Origin: DATATV01 sp036268615
GTDB lineage: Bacteria; Actinomycetota; Actinomycetes; Mycobacteriales; Pseudonocardiaceae
DNA length: 64,000 bases
Assembly: GCA_036268615.1 (NCBI GenBank)
Contig: DATATV010000060.1
Span: 186,001 to 250,000 of the forward strand
Direction: 5' to 3'
Shown: positions 7,084 through 14,370 of the stretch, piece after piece
How positions within the stretch are numbered: the stretch's first letter is position 1
Layout of the letters: the number at the start of each line of letters is the position of its first letter
Notes under the pieces: generated by a model
The model's input: only the letters and a program-made list of their open reading frames with translations
Told to the model about the DNA's origin: nothing
Database searches by the model: none
Made by a program: the position numbers and the translations under genes

Positions 7084-8262
7084 TCAGTATCCGAACGGCA
7101 ACCCGACATAGTTCTCCGCGAGGCTGGTACCGGCCGCGACGGACGTTGCCGTGTAACGAAGTTGAGACAGTTGGAGTTGATGTTCGAACGGCTGCTGGTC
7201 GGCGAACCGGTGCAGCATCGTGGTCATGAACCAGGAGAAATGCTCGGCTCGCCACACCCGGCGCAATGCTGTGTCCGAATACGCGTCGACCAGGTCCGTC
7301 CGGTTTTCCCGCAACAGTGCCACCAGGGCGTCGGTAAGCAACCGGACATCGGCGATCGCCAGGTTCATTCCTTTGGCCCCGGTGGCCGGAACAATGTGCG
7401 CGGAGTCACCGGCGAGGAACAGTCGGCCATAACGCAGGCTGCTCGCGACGAAACTACGCATCGCGGTGATTCCCTTGTCCAGCACCGGTCCCTCGTTGAG
7501 CGGGAAACCGCCCGCGACCGCCAGCCGGGTGTGCAGCTCGTCCCAGACCCGCGCGTCCGACCACTGCGCGACGTCCTCGTCGGGTCGCACCTGGAGGTAG
7601 AGCCGGGTCACCTCCGGTGAACGCATCGAGTACAGCGCGAACCCGCGTTCGTGGTGGGAGTACACGAGTTCCTCGTGGACCGGCGCGGCTTTGGCCAGGA
7701 TGCCCAGCCAGCCGAACGGGTACTCGTAGTGGTACTCGGTGAGCACGCCGGCCGGGATCGACGGGCGGGTGATGCCGTGGAAACCGTCGCAGCCGGCGAT
7801 CACGTCGCAGCGCAGCTCCCGGGCCGTGCCGGCCGCGTCGGTGTAGGTGATCCGCGGCTGGTCCGCGATCAGGTCGTGCACGGCCACGTCGGCGACCTCG
7901 AACTCCAGTTGGCCGCCGGTGGCGACCCGGGCCGCGATCAGGTCCTTGACCACCTCCTGCTGGCCGTAGACGGTGATCGTCTTCCCGACCAGCTCGTCGA
8001 ACGCGATCCGGTGGTCGGCGTTGTCGAACCGCAGCGAGATGCCGGCGTGCACCAGCCCCTCGCGGTCCAGCCGCTGCCCCAGGCCGACCTCGCGCAGCAG
8101 TTCGGTGGTCGGATGCTCCAGCACCCCGGCCCGCACCCGGTGCTCCAGGTAGTCCCGGCTGCGCGTCTCCAGCACGACCGAGTCGATGCCGCGCAGGTGC
8201 AGCAGATGGGACAACAGCAGCCCGGCCGGCCCGGCGCCGACTATTCCAACCTGGGTTCGCAT
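7084..8262 (-). CDS. pobA: 4-Hydroxybenzoate 3-monooxygenase
   Basis: A 392-residue FAD- and NAD(P)H-dependent aromatic hydroxylase that converts 4-hydroxybenzoate to protocatechuate. The length equals that of characterised PobA (about 394). It starts with the FAD fingerprint VGIVGAGPAGLLL, keeps the family pattern LETRSRDYLEHRVRAGVLEH (substrate and FAD contacts), the CDGFHGITR segment and the second FAD motif GRLFLAGDSAHIVPATGAKG. The true start is the ATG at 8262; the open frame upstream is non-coding. It faces an IclR regulator across 92 bp. Together with fcs and ech it would carry p-coumarate towards protocatechuate, though the aldehyde dehydrogenase step is not adjacent. Confidence 0.93.
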   Translation of the reverse strand: MRTQVGIVGAGPAGLLLSHLLHLRGIDSVVLETRSRDYLEHRVRAGVLEHPTTELLREVGLGQRLDREGLVHAGISLRFDNADHRIAFDELVGKTITVYGQQEVVKDLIAARVATGGQLEFEVADVAVHDLIADQPRITYTDAAGTARELRCDVIAGCDGFHGITRPSIPAGVLTEYHYEYPFGWLGILAKAAPVHEELVYSHHERGFALYSMRSPEVTRLYLQVRPDEDVAQWSDARVWDELHTRLAVAGGFPLNEGPVLDKGITAMRSFVASSLRYGRLFLAGDSAHIVPATGAKGMNLAIADVRLLTDALVALLRENRTDLVDAYSDTALRRVWRAEHFSWFMTTMLHRFADQQPFEHQLQLSQLRYTATSVAAGTSLAENYVGLPFGY

Positions 8263-8303
8263 GACCACCAGGATGACCGGCCGGCCGCCGGATTGACCAG
8301 CGG

Positions 8304-8320
8304 TACTTCCGGCTGGCGGA
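8304..8320. promoter_or_regulatory. CTTCCG-N5-CGGAAG inverted repeat (candidate PobR operator)
   Basis: A perfect 6-bp inverted repeat with a 5-bp spacer lies midway between the divergent starts of pobA (8262) and the IclR gene (8355). IclR-type activators of pobA and pca genes bind such palindromes in shared promoter regions. The function is inferred from position. Confidence 0.5.
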
Positions 8321-8354
8321 AGACGGCCGCCGTCGGCGCTGGCATAGTCGGACT

Positions 8355-9200
8355 GTGCCGACCCGACCGGAGCCACCCAGCAGCGTGGCCGCGCGCGTGC
8401 TGAGCGTGTTCGAGTCGTTCTCCGCCGAGCATCCGCTGCGCAGCCTGTCCGAGATCAGCCGGCACACCGGCCTGCCGCTGACCACCGCCCACCGGCTGGT
8501 CGGCGAACTGGCCGGCTGGGGCGCGCTCGAACGCGACCTGGACGGGCGTTACCGGATCGGGCTGCGGCTGTGGGAGGTCGCCTCGCTCGCCCCGCGCAGC
8601 GTCGGACTGCGCCAGAGCGCGCTGCCGTTCCTGGAGGACGTCTACGAGGCCACCCACCAGCACGCCCAGCTCGCCGTGCTGGACGGCCACGAGGTCGTCT
8701 ACCTTGAGCGGATCTCCAGCCGGGATGCGGTGCACGTGGTGTCCCGGGTGGGTGGCCGGCTTCCGTTGCACGCCACCGGAGTCGGCCTCGTCCTGCTCGC
8801 GCACGCCGACCAGGCGGTGCAGGAGGCGGTGCTGGCCCAACCGCTGCGGCGCTACACCGCCCGGACGATCTCCTCGGCGGCCGAGCTGCGGCGGATGCTC
8901 GCCGATGTGCGGCGGGACGGCTACGTGATCAGCGACGGGCAGATCGAGCTGGTCGCGCTGTCGGTGGCCGCGCCGGTGCACGGCCCCAACGACACCGTGC
9001 TGGCCGCGCTCTCGGTGGTCGTGCCGGCCAAGGGCAGCGACCCGCACACGCTGGTGCCGGTGGTGCGGGCAGCCGCCCGGGGCATCTCGCGCGTGCTCGG
9101 CGCACCCAGCGCGCAGCACCTGGCCCGGTCGGTGCGCCGGGAGACGCACGGCACCGACGACGTGGTCACCGGCGGACCTTCCGCCCAGCGGGAGTCCTGA
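8355..9200 (+). CDS. IclR-family regulator, probable PobR
   Basis: A 281-residue IclR protein. The N-terminal winged helix reads VLSVFESF, SLSEISRHTGLPLTTAHRLVGELAGWGALERD; the C-terminal effector domain contains LPLHATGVGLVLLAH and a late motif, VAAPVHGPNDTVLAALSVV, both characteristic of the family. The start is a GTG. Divergence from pobA over a 92-bp gap with a palindrome makes regulation of 4-hydroxybenzoate hydroxylation the likely role, as for PobR and PcaU-type regulators elsewhere. Whether it activates or represses cannot be told from sequence. Confidence 0.85.
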   Translation: MPTRPEPPSSVAARVLSVFESFSAEHPLRSLSEISRHTGLPLTTAHRLVGELAGWGALERDLDGRYRIGLRLWEVASLAPRSVGLRQSALPFLEDVYEATHQHAQLAVLDGHEVVYLERISSRDAVHVVSRVGGRLPLHATGVGLVLLAHADQAVQEAVLAQPLRRYTARTISSAAELRRMLADVRRDGYVISDGQIELVALSVAAPVHGPNDTVLAALSVVVPAKGSDPHTLVPVVRAAARGISRVLGAPSAQHLARSVRRETHGTDDVVTGGPSAQRES

Positions 9201-9322
9201 CCCGACAACAGAAACCGGTCCGGAAATCCGCCGCGCACAACGGTGAGTCGCGGTCCGGGTCCGGCGGGGACGGTGGCAGTATGTCGCGGTCGGGCGCTGC
9301 CGCTGAGGAAACGGGGTGCTGA

Positions 9323-9709
9323 GTGTCGGGCCGTGAACTGATCCCACCGGGTCGGGAGAACCTGCCGGTGCTGCCGGGCACCGTCGCCGCGGCGCACCTG
9401 GCCGCGTGTGCCGCCGAACTCGCCGCGAGCACCGGGCCCACGCAGGTGGCCGAGTGCGTCGGCTCGGTGGCCGAACTGGACGAACTGATCGACCGGCTGG
9501 TGGCCGGGCAACAGCACGTGTCCGCGACCCTGGACCAGTTGGCCGACCACCTGCTGCGCACCAGCATCGACGCGCCGGAGTCCGCGCAGCTCACCGCGTT
9601 GGCCGAGGTCCTGCACGCGGCGGCGACGGCGACCGGACACGCGGCCGGTGCGCTGGCCGCCAGCGGGCCGGTGCTCGATCTCGTCCGGGAGAACGACGAG
9701 CTTCGGTAA
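9323..9709 (+). CDS. Hypothetical helical protein (128 aa)
   Basis: A small alanine- and leucine-rich protein predicted to be almost entirely helical, with no signal peptide or membrane helix and no domain I recognise. Codon use is typical of the host (G or C at third positions), which supports real coding. The start is a GTG with GAGGAAA about 12 bp upstream. It follows the IclR gene by 122 bp on the same strand, but nothing links it functionally to pobA. The pattern of paired amphipathic helices (AAHLAACAAELAA, ELDELIDRLVAGQQHV) resembles small actinobacterial antitoxin- or chaperone-like proteins, but I would not name a function. Confidence 0.6.
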   Translation: MSGRELIPPGRENLPVLPGTVAAAHLAACAAELAASTGPTQVAECVGSVAELDELIDRLVAGQQHVSATLDQLADHLLRTSIDAPESAQLTALAEVLHAAATATGHAAGALAASGPVLDLVRENDELR

Positions 9710-10309
9710 ACTCGGCGCTGGTCGCGACTGGCGCGGGTGGGTCACCACCGGGGAACGGCCGAGCCGGATGTGCGCGTCGACCGCCTGGGCGCCTCCGTCA
9801 GTGATCGCTACTGCGGTGCCTGATGACGATCTCGTCATCAGGCGCCTTATGTCGGAGTCATGATTATGTCGACGTGCGGTGGACAGGCATTCGTGTGCGT
9901 TAGTCACGCGATACAATAGTCATGGAGCAGGGGTGCCGGTGGAGTAATTTGCCATCGGCAGAGACAGGACTCTTCACGTCGAATAACGCTGGTGGTCGGC
10001 GCCGTCATGTAATCCGATAGCGTCGTGACATCAGCGGCCGATGCGGACTCATGATCGCAAGCGTTGACCACGCGTACGCGCGATCGCAGGTGGGGGAATT
10101 CCCTTGACACGTGTCGCGCATTTCCAAGAAGCCATCAGCTCGGCAAATGGGACGTCCGCCGATGACACAACGCAGTCAGCGCGCCGAACACCGCGGAGGG
10201 GCTTCCATGCGGCATGTTGAGCCGCCGAAGACTCCCTCCGGGTGGCCAACGTGGTCTAGTGTTAGGGCTGCTACGACAGCGTGCCCGTCAACAGACCGAA
10301 GGTCGCAAA
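9710..10309. other. 600-bp stretch without a supported gene
   Basis: GC content falls here compared with the flanks, and none of the short open frames has host-like codon use. It contains a strong hairpin (9818-9843) soon after the preceding gene. A TTGACA hexamer at 10104-10109 has no matching -10 at the right spacing. The segment looks like the edge of a horizontally acquired or decayed island that continues through about 11.9 kb. Confidence 0.5.
9818..9843. terminator. Perfect 12-bp stem hairpin, possible terminator
   Basis: GCCTGATGACGA and its reverse complement are separated by only 2 bp, giving a stem of 11-12 bp about 110 bp after the 9323-9709 gene. There is no T-run after it, so a factor-independent terminator is only one reading; a protein-binding palindrome is another. 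Confidence 0.5.
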
Positions 10310-10936
10310 ATGAACGTTAGCCTAGACTTCCTGAGCCAAATCCCTCGCGTTATCCGCGAGATGATGGCAATTGTGCAGGAGCCGATGGATAAGCGACGAG
10401 AACTGCGCGGACAGTTCTTCGACAGCGAGATCGCACCGGCTCACGAAGCCATGACGGCTATCAACACCGACTACATGGAGAGTTTTTCCGAGCTCCTCAG
10501 TCGACTGAACTCGAAGGACAACTTAATCCGGACTATTGAGCTGCTCAAGAAAAGACGGCTGGTAATGCTCATAAACAGAAAGGATCGAGAGGCATTTGCC
10601 ATCGCTTTGGCAGACGTGAAGAAGGGTGGGCATCTCAAGCAGCGGGAACTCGTCGCGTTGATTGAATACGAGAAAGCGATCTTCGGATACCTTCATCAGG
10701 CAAGTCCGGCCGACGCGCGAGTCACGTGGTATACCGCGTTTATCGACTGGTTCGAGTTTCTTGTAGGGACAGGTGACTCTCCATTTGACTGCCACTATGC
10801 ATCAATTGAGACGTCAAGGCCCCCAGCGGAAATCGTCCGCGATGCATATGCGGCGGCGATCCAGTACGATATTCCTGAAGCCTGGAAGGACTATTCGGCC
10901 GCATATCAGAAGCTACGGATCACACTGAAGCGGTGA
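10310..10936 (+). CDS. Hypothetical protein of probable foreign origin (208 aa)
   Basis: No recognised family. The gene stands out for its AT-richer composition (roughly half GC) and its use of codons such as ATA, TTA, AGA and TTT that neighbours avoid, which points to horizontal transfer. The product is soluble, charged and helical, with a start like MNVSLDFLSQIPRVIREM, a Lys/Arg-rich centre (LLKKRRLVMLINRKDR) and an aromatic segment (TWYTAFIDWFEFL). The ATG at 10310 is preferred over an upstream frame extension because composition changes there and GAAGG lies just upstream. Its nearest neighbour is a broken tyrosine recombinase, consistent with a remnant island. It could be an accessory or defence-type gene, but nothing proves that. 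Confidence 0.65.
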   Translation: MNVSLDFLSQIPRVIREMMAIVQEPMDKRRELRGQFFDSEIAPAHEAMTAINTDYMESFSELLSRLNSKDNLIRTIELLKKRRLVMLINRKDREAFAIALADVKKGGHLKQRELVALIEYEKAIFGYLHQASPADARVTWYTAFIDWFEFLVGTGDSPFDCHYASIETSRPPAEIVRDAYAAAIQYDIPEAWKDYSAAYQKLRITLKR

Positions 10937-11152
10937 TCCACTCGGCAGCGTCAGCCAGTGCGGCATTGTTCCTTTGACGATATTATTAGGGTGTAGGTGT
11001 CGCGGACGACAGGAACCAAGGTGTCGTTTGTCATGGACGCTCTTCGACTCAAGTCTGCGATTAGAGGTGTGATCCTGGACTGAGGTGAACAACTCGTGCG
11101 AGTGGTTGTTCGCTTTCCCTGGCGCGGTTGACAACGGCAGTTCTGGGGCCGG

Positions 11153-11650
11153 TCACAGGTTTTGGCGGAAGGCGAGGAGTGTATCGGGCGGCTGGTAGCG
11201 GCCCAGGGTGGTACCGATCGGAGTGGTTCTGTCGAGGGCTTTCTGTTTGAGGGCCATGTCGGCGTGAAGGTGGATATTCGTGGTCGCGGTGGTCTCGTGC
11301 CCGAGCCACAGCGCGATGACGGTGATGTCGACTCCGGCGTGCAGCAGGCGCATCGCGGCAGTGTGCCGAAGGACGTGCGGGGTGACCTTCTTGGCGGCCA
11401 AGTTGGGGCATTGTTTCGTAGCGTGCCCAGCGTGAATGGTGACGCGACTGGCCAGGGCGTCGCGGCTCATCGGTGGGCGACGGCGGGTTGGGAACAGCGG
11501 GTCGGCAGTGGTGCCGGGTTCTTCGGCGGTCCAAGCCCGCAGGATCTCAACGGTGGTTGGAGCCAGGGGTGTAATGCGGTCTTTGCGCCCTTTGCCATGG
11601 CAGCTGGTTCCGAGGTGCAGGTCGGCGTGGGTGAGGGCGATCTGACCGTC
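11153..11650 (-). pseudogene. Tyrosine recombinase (XerC/D-like integrase), truncated and catalytically dead
   Basis: Only the C-terminal catalytic half is present, about 165 codons beginning near IALTHADLHLG. Recognisable parts are CHGKGRKDRITPL, the box TPHVLRHTAAMRLL (His-x-x-Arg) and LWLGHETTATT. The N-terminal domain and first catalytic Arg are missing. The nucleophilic Tyr, expected in the motif NIYLHADMALK, is His here (CAC for TAC), read directly from the bases. A few residues between HLGT and SCHGKG also look deleted. The frame remains open further right, but that sequence is the antisense of a purH-like fragment. It is a relic of an integrated element. A GAACAAC/GTTGTTC hairpin (11087-11111) lies downstream. 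Confidence 0.8.
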
Positions 11651-11923
11651 GATGAGGCCGTACGACTGGCCGAGGTCCTGGCCGCCCCGGCCGCGCCACT
11701 GACCGCCGGGCAGCGCCGGGAGTGGGGCGGGCGGCTGGCTGGGGTGGCCTTCGTGTCCGACGGGGCGCTGCCGTGTCGGGACAACGTCGACCACGCCGCC
11801 CGGCATGGCATCGAGTACATCGCCGAGCCCGGTGGATCGGTGCGGTCGGGGGAGGTCGAGGACGCGTGCTGGGAGCACGGGATCACGTTGACTCGGACGG
11901 GTCTTCGGCTGTTCCACCACTGA
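11639..11923 (+). pseudogene. AICAR formyltransferase (purH-like), C-terminal fragment
   Basis: About 95 codons match the C-terminus of phosphoribosylaminoimidazolecarboxamide formyltransferase, the purine biosynthesis enzyme that formylates AICAR: VSDGALPCRDNVDHAARHG, IAEPGGSVRSGEV and the final TGLRLFHH before the stop. It looks closer to the stand-alone formyltransferase type than to bifunctional PurH. No start or N-terminal sequence is present; upstream of about 11640 the frame runs into the antisense of the integrase fragment. It is a truncated extra copy, presumably non-functional, with the real purine gene elsewhere on the chromosome. Confidence 0.75.
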
Positions 11924-11950
11924 CCCACCCTCATGTGACCCCGCTCACTT

Positions 11951-11978
11951 GAACATCGTTCAGTATTGAACGGTGTTC
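11951..11978. promoter_or_regulatory. Tandem GAAC-N3-GTTC palindromes (TetR operator)
   Basis: Two 11-bp palindromes of the same form, GAACATCGTTC (11951-11961) and GAACGGTGTTC (11968-11978), lie 17 bp apart centre to centre, just upstream of the TetR gene at 12002. Twin sites of this kind are typical for autoregulating TetR dimers binding side by side. The regulator assignment is inferred. Confidence 0.65.
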
Positions 11979-12001
11979 AGTTTTGCTGCCAGACTTCGGC
12001 C

Positions 12002-12616
12002 ATGCAGTTGAAGCGGGCGGACGTCGTGACCGGGGCGCTGGCCCTGCTCGACAGCGACGGCCTCGACGGGCTGACCATGCGCAAACTGGGCGCGCGCCTC
12101 GGCGTGCGGGCCGGCGCCATCTACTGGCACTTCAAGGACAAGGACGCGCTGCTCGGCGCGATGGCCGACCGGATCGTCGGTCAGGCCACCGAAACCCCGC
12201 TCGCCGCCGGCCGCTGGGACGCGCAACTGAGCGAGTTGGGCCACCGCATGCGCCGTGCATTGCTCGCCCACCGCGACGGCGCCCGGGTGGTCGCCGGTAC
12301 GCACGTGGCGGAGCCGAACACCGTGCGCGGCAGCGAGCAGGCCGCGCGAATCCTCACCGACGCGGGCTTCCCGCTCGACCGAGCCGGCTGGGTGATCTTC
12401 GCGGCCCTGTACTACGTGCTCGGCCACACGATCGAGGAGCAGGCGCAGCGGGCGGCCGGTGACTGGGAGCAGCGCGGGGCGGGATTGCCCGACACCGAAC
12501 CACATCGGGCACTGGACGCCGCGATCAAAGCCGACCCCGAGGAACGCTTCGCATACGGCCTTGAGCTTTTTCTCGACGGCGTGCGCCTGCGGATCGCGGC
12601 GACCGACCGGCAATAG
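12002..12616 (+). CDS. TetR-family regulator (TetR-class C-terminal domain)
   Basis: A 204-residue repressor. The N-terminal HTH reads VVTGALALLDSDGLDGLTMRKLGARLGVRAGAIYWHFKDKDALLGAMADRI, in which LYWHFK-type wording and the MRKLG start are typical of the class that carries the TetR_C ligand domain. The C-terminal half (AALYYVLGHTIEEQAQ) agrees. The ATG at 12002 is used; a start at 11966 would run through the operator palindromes. A methyltransferase gene starts 21 bp downstream and is probably co-transcribed, so it is the most likely regulated function. The ligand is unknown. Confidence 0.85.
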   Translation: MQLKRADVVTGALALLDSDGLDGLTMRKLGARLGVRAGAIYWHFKDKDALLGAMADRIVGQATETPLAAGRWDAQLSELGHRMRRALLAHRDGARVVAGTHVAEPNTVRGSEQAARILTDAGFPLDRAGWVIFAALYYVLGHTIEEQAQRAAGDWEQRGAGLPDTEPHRALDAAIKADPEERFAYGLELFLDGVRLRIAATDRQ

Positions 12617-12637
12617 AACCACCTGGAGGAGACGAGT

Positions 12638-13243
12638 ATGCCCACAACCTGGCTGGACACGCTGATCAAACAAACTCGGCGAATCGGGGACTTTCCGTTC
12701 CCGCACCAAGCCGCGTTCCTGCTCGACAATCCAATCCGCCGATTCCTGACCGACCCGAAAACCGTGATCGACCAGCTCAAGCTGACCGGCCACGAACAGG
12801 TCCTGGAACTGGGTCCTGGCCCTGGGTTCTACAGCGTCGCGATCGCCCGCGAACTCACCGACGGCCGGTTGGAACTGTTCGACCTTCAGCCCCAGATGCT
12901 CGACAAGGCACGACGCAAACTCGACCGCGCCGGTTGCCACAATGTCGACTTCCGCAGCGGTGAAGCCAGTGCGGCGTTACCGTTCGCCGACCGGACGTTC
13001 GATGTGGCGTTCCTGGCCGCCGTGATCGGTGAGGTGCCGGACAAGACCGCCTGCGTCCGCGCGCTCGCCGACGTGCTCAAACCAGGCGGGGTGCTCGCCT
13101 TCTACGAGGGCGTCTTCGACCCCGACCGGTTCAGCGTCGCCCAACTCCGCACTCTGGTCGAACCCGAAGGGTTCGCGTTTCTGGACACCGCCGGCAACCG
13201 GTGGCACGACTTCGTACGTTTCACCCGCCTCGAAACGCCCTGA
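12638..13243 (+). CDS. SAM-dependent class I methyltransferase
   Basis: A 201-residue methyltransferase of the Methyltransf_11/UbiE-like type. Motif I is VLELGPGPGFYSVAIARE (about residues 50-67), followed by an acidic end of strand 2 (LELFDLQPQML), motif II-like FDVAFLAAVIGEVPD and the post-motif LKPGGVLAFYEG. It starts 21 bp after the TetR gene with GGAGGAG upstream of the ATG. The substrate is not evident; small-molecule or quinone-like substrates are typical. Codon use is normal for the host. Confidence 0.82.
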   Translation: MPTTWLDTLIKQTRRIGDFPFPHQAAFLLDNPIRRFLTDPKTVIDQLKLTGHEQVLELGPGPGFYSVAIARELTDGRLELFDLQPQMLDKARRKLDRAGCHNVDFRSGEASAALPFADRTFDVAFLAAVIGEVPDKTACVRALADVLKPGGVLAFYEGVFDPDRFSVAQLRTLVEPEGFAFLDTAGNRWHDFVRFTRLETP

Positions 13244-13360
13244 TGCGCCGGTCCGGCGGGCGCCACCCGTTTGTCACAGTGCTCTTGTCAGTGGGGGCCA
13301 CTAATGTGAAGTGATGGGCAACTTCCCAGCCCGAGAACCAGCGGTGCGGAGGGGGAAGCC

Positions 13361-14275
13361 ATGCGCAGCTTCTGGAAGGGCACAATCGGATTCGGCGCCG
13401 TCGCGATCCCGGTGAAGGCGTACAGCGCCACCGAGGAACACAGCAGCGGCCTGAACCAGTTACACGGGGCCGACGGCGGCCGCATTCGGATGCGGCGGTT
13501 CTGCGAGGTGGACGGCGCGGAGGTGCCGTTCGCCGAGGTGGCCAAGGGCGCGACGCTGCCCGGCGGCGAGGTGGTGATCCTCACCGACGAGGACCTGGCC
13601 GGCCTGCCACTGCCGACCACCCACGGCATCGACGTGCACTCGTTCGCGCCGTTGGAGCAGATCGATCCCATCTACTTCGGCAAGAACTACTACCTGGAGC
13701 CCGAACCCGCCGGGGTGAAGCCCTACGTGCTGCTCGCCGAGGCGCTGCGCGAGTCGGGGCAGGTCGCGGTCGTGCAGGTGGCGCTGCGCCAGCGGGAGAC
13801 GATGGGCGTGCTGCGCGTGCGCGACCGGGTCATCGTGTTGGGCACGATGCTCTGGCCCGACGAGGTGCGTGAGCCGGACTTCCCGTTCCTGCGCGAGGAA
13901 TCCGACGTCCGACTGCGCGACCTGCGGGCGGCCACGAAGCTGATCACCGAGCTGTCCGAGGACTTCGCGCCGGCGCAGTACTCCGACCGCTACCAGGAGG
14001 CGCTGGACGCGGTGATCGCGGCGAAGGCGGAGGGTCACGCGGTGGTCACGCCGACCGAGCGCAGCCAGAACGCCGGAGTGTCGACGTTGCTGGCCGCGTT
14101 GCAGGCCAGTCTGGAGCACGATCCCGACTCGACGGCCAAGGCTGAGGTTGGTCGGGCGGCGGTGGCCAAGGCTCGTGCGGCTGCCGGGAAGGCAGGCGCG
14201 GCCAAGGAGACCGCGACCAAGGCGGCGGCCAAGGCCAGCCGGGCGCCTCGGAAGCGCCCGGCTGGGAAACGTTGA
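13361..14275 (+). CDS. ku: Ku protein (non-homologous end joining)
   Basis: A 304-residue bacterial Ku, the homodimeric ring that binds DNA double-strand ends and recruits LigD. It begins with the canonical MRSFWKGTIGFGAVAIPVKAY, continues with the family's RIRMRRFCEVDG and FGKNYYLEPE segments, and ends in an Ala/Lys-rich tail (from about residue 255) like those that strengthen DNA binding in actinobacterial Ku. No ligD is present in this window, so either it lies elsewhere or this is one of several Ku paralogues. It is convergent with an oxidoreductase gene. Confidence 0.95.
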   Translation: MRSFWKGTIGFGAVAIPVKAYSATEEHSSGLNQLHGADGGRIRMRRFCEVDGAEVPFAEVAKGATLPGGEVVILTDEDLAGLPLPTTHGIDVHSFAPLEQIDPIYFGKNYYLEPEPAGVKPYVLLAEALRESGQVAVVQVALRQRETMGVLRVRDRVIVLGTMLWPDEVREPDFPFLREESDVRLRDLRAATKLITELSEDFAPAQYSDRYQEALDAVIAAKAEGHAVVTPTERSQNAGVSTLLAALQASLEHDPDSTAKAEVGRAAVAKARAAAGKAGAAKETATKAAAKASRAPRKRPAGKR

Positions 14276-14324
14276 TCGCGGAGGCCGCTTCGTTCTTGGT
14301 CTAGTTACGAGAGGTCGCTTCGCT

Positions 14325-14370
14325 CCTGGCCCTGGAGCGTCGCTGGCGCGACAGGCCCTACAGGGCCAGG
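14325..14370. terminator. Inverted repeat between ku and the oxidoreductase (bidirectional terminator)
   Basis: CCTGGCCCT at 14325-14333 pairs with AGGGCCAGG at 14362-14370, overlapping the last codons of the minus-strand oxidoreductase. Its position between two convergent genes suits a bidirectional terminator. Just before it lies an imperfect direct repeat (14281-14299 and 14311-14329, of the form GAGGYCGCTTCGYTCYTGG). Confidence 0.5.

Noticed and set aside
10104..10109. TTGACA hexamer as promoter for the orphan gene
   Set aside because: No -10 hexamer at 16-18 bp and the start codon is 200 bp away.
10240..10310. Segment resembling a tRNA A-box (GTGGTCTAGTGTTAGGG)
   Set aside because: No matching T-loop, anticodon stem or acceptor pairing follows; bacterial tRNA structure cannot be formed.
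11162..11640. N-terminal half of the plus-strand open frame that ends in the purH-like fragment
   Set aside because: It is only the antisense of the integrase fragment; family similarity begins at about 11639.
13244..13360. Possible small gene between the methyltransferase and ku
   Set aside because: No open frame with a start and host-like codon use; it is ordinary promoter space.
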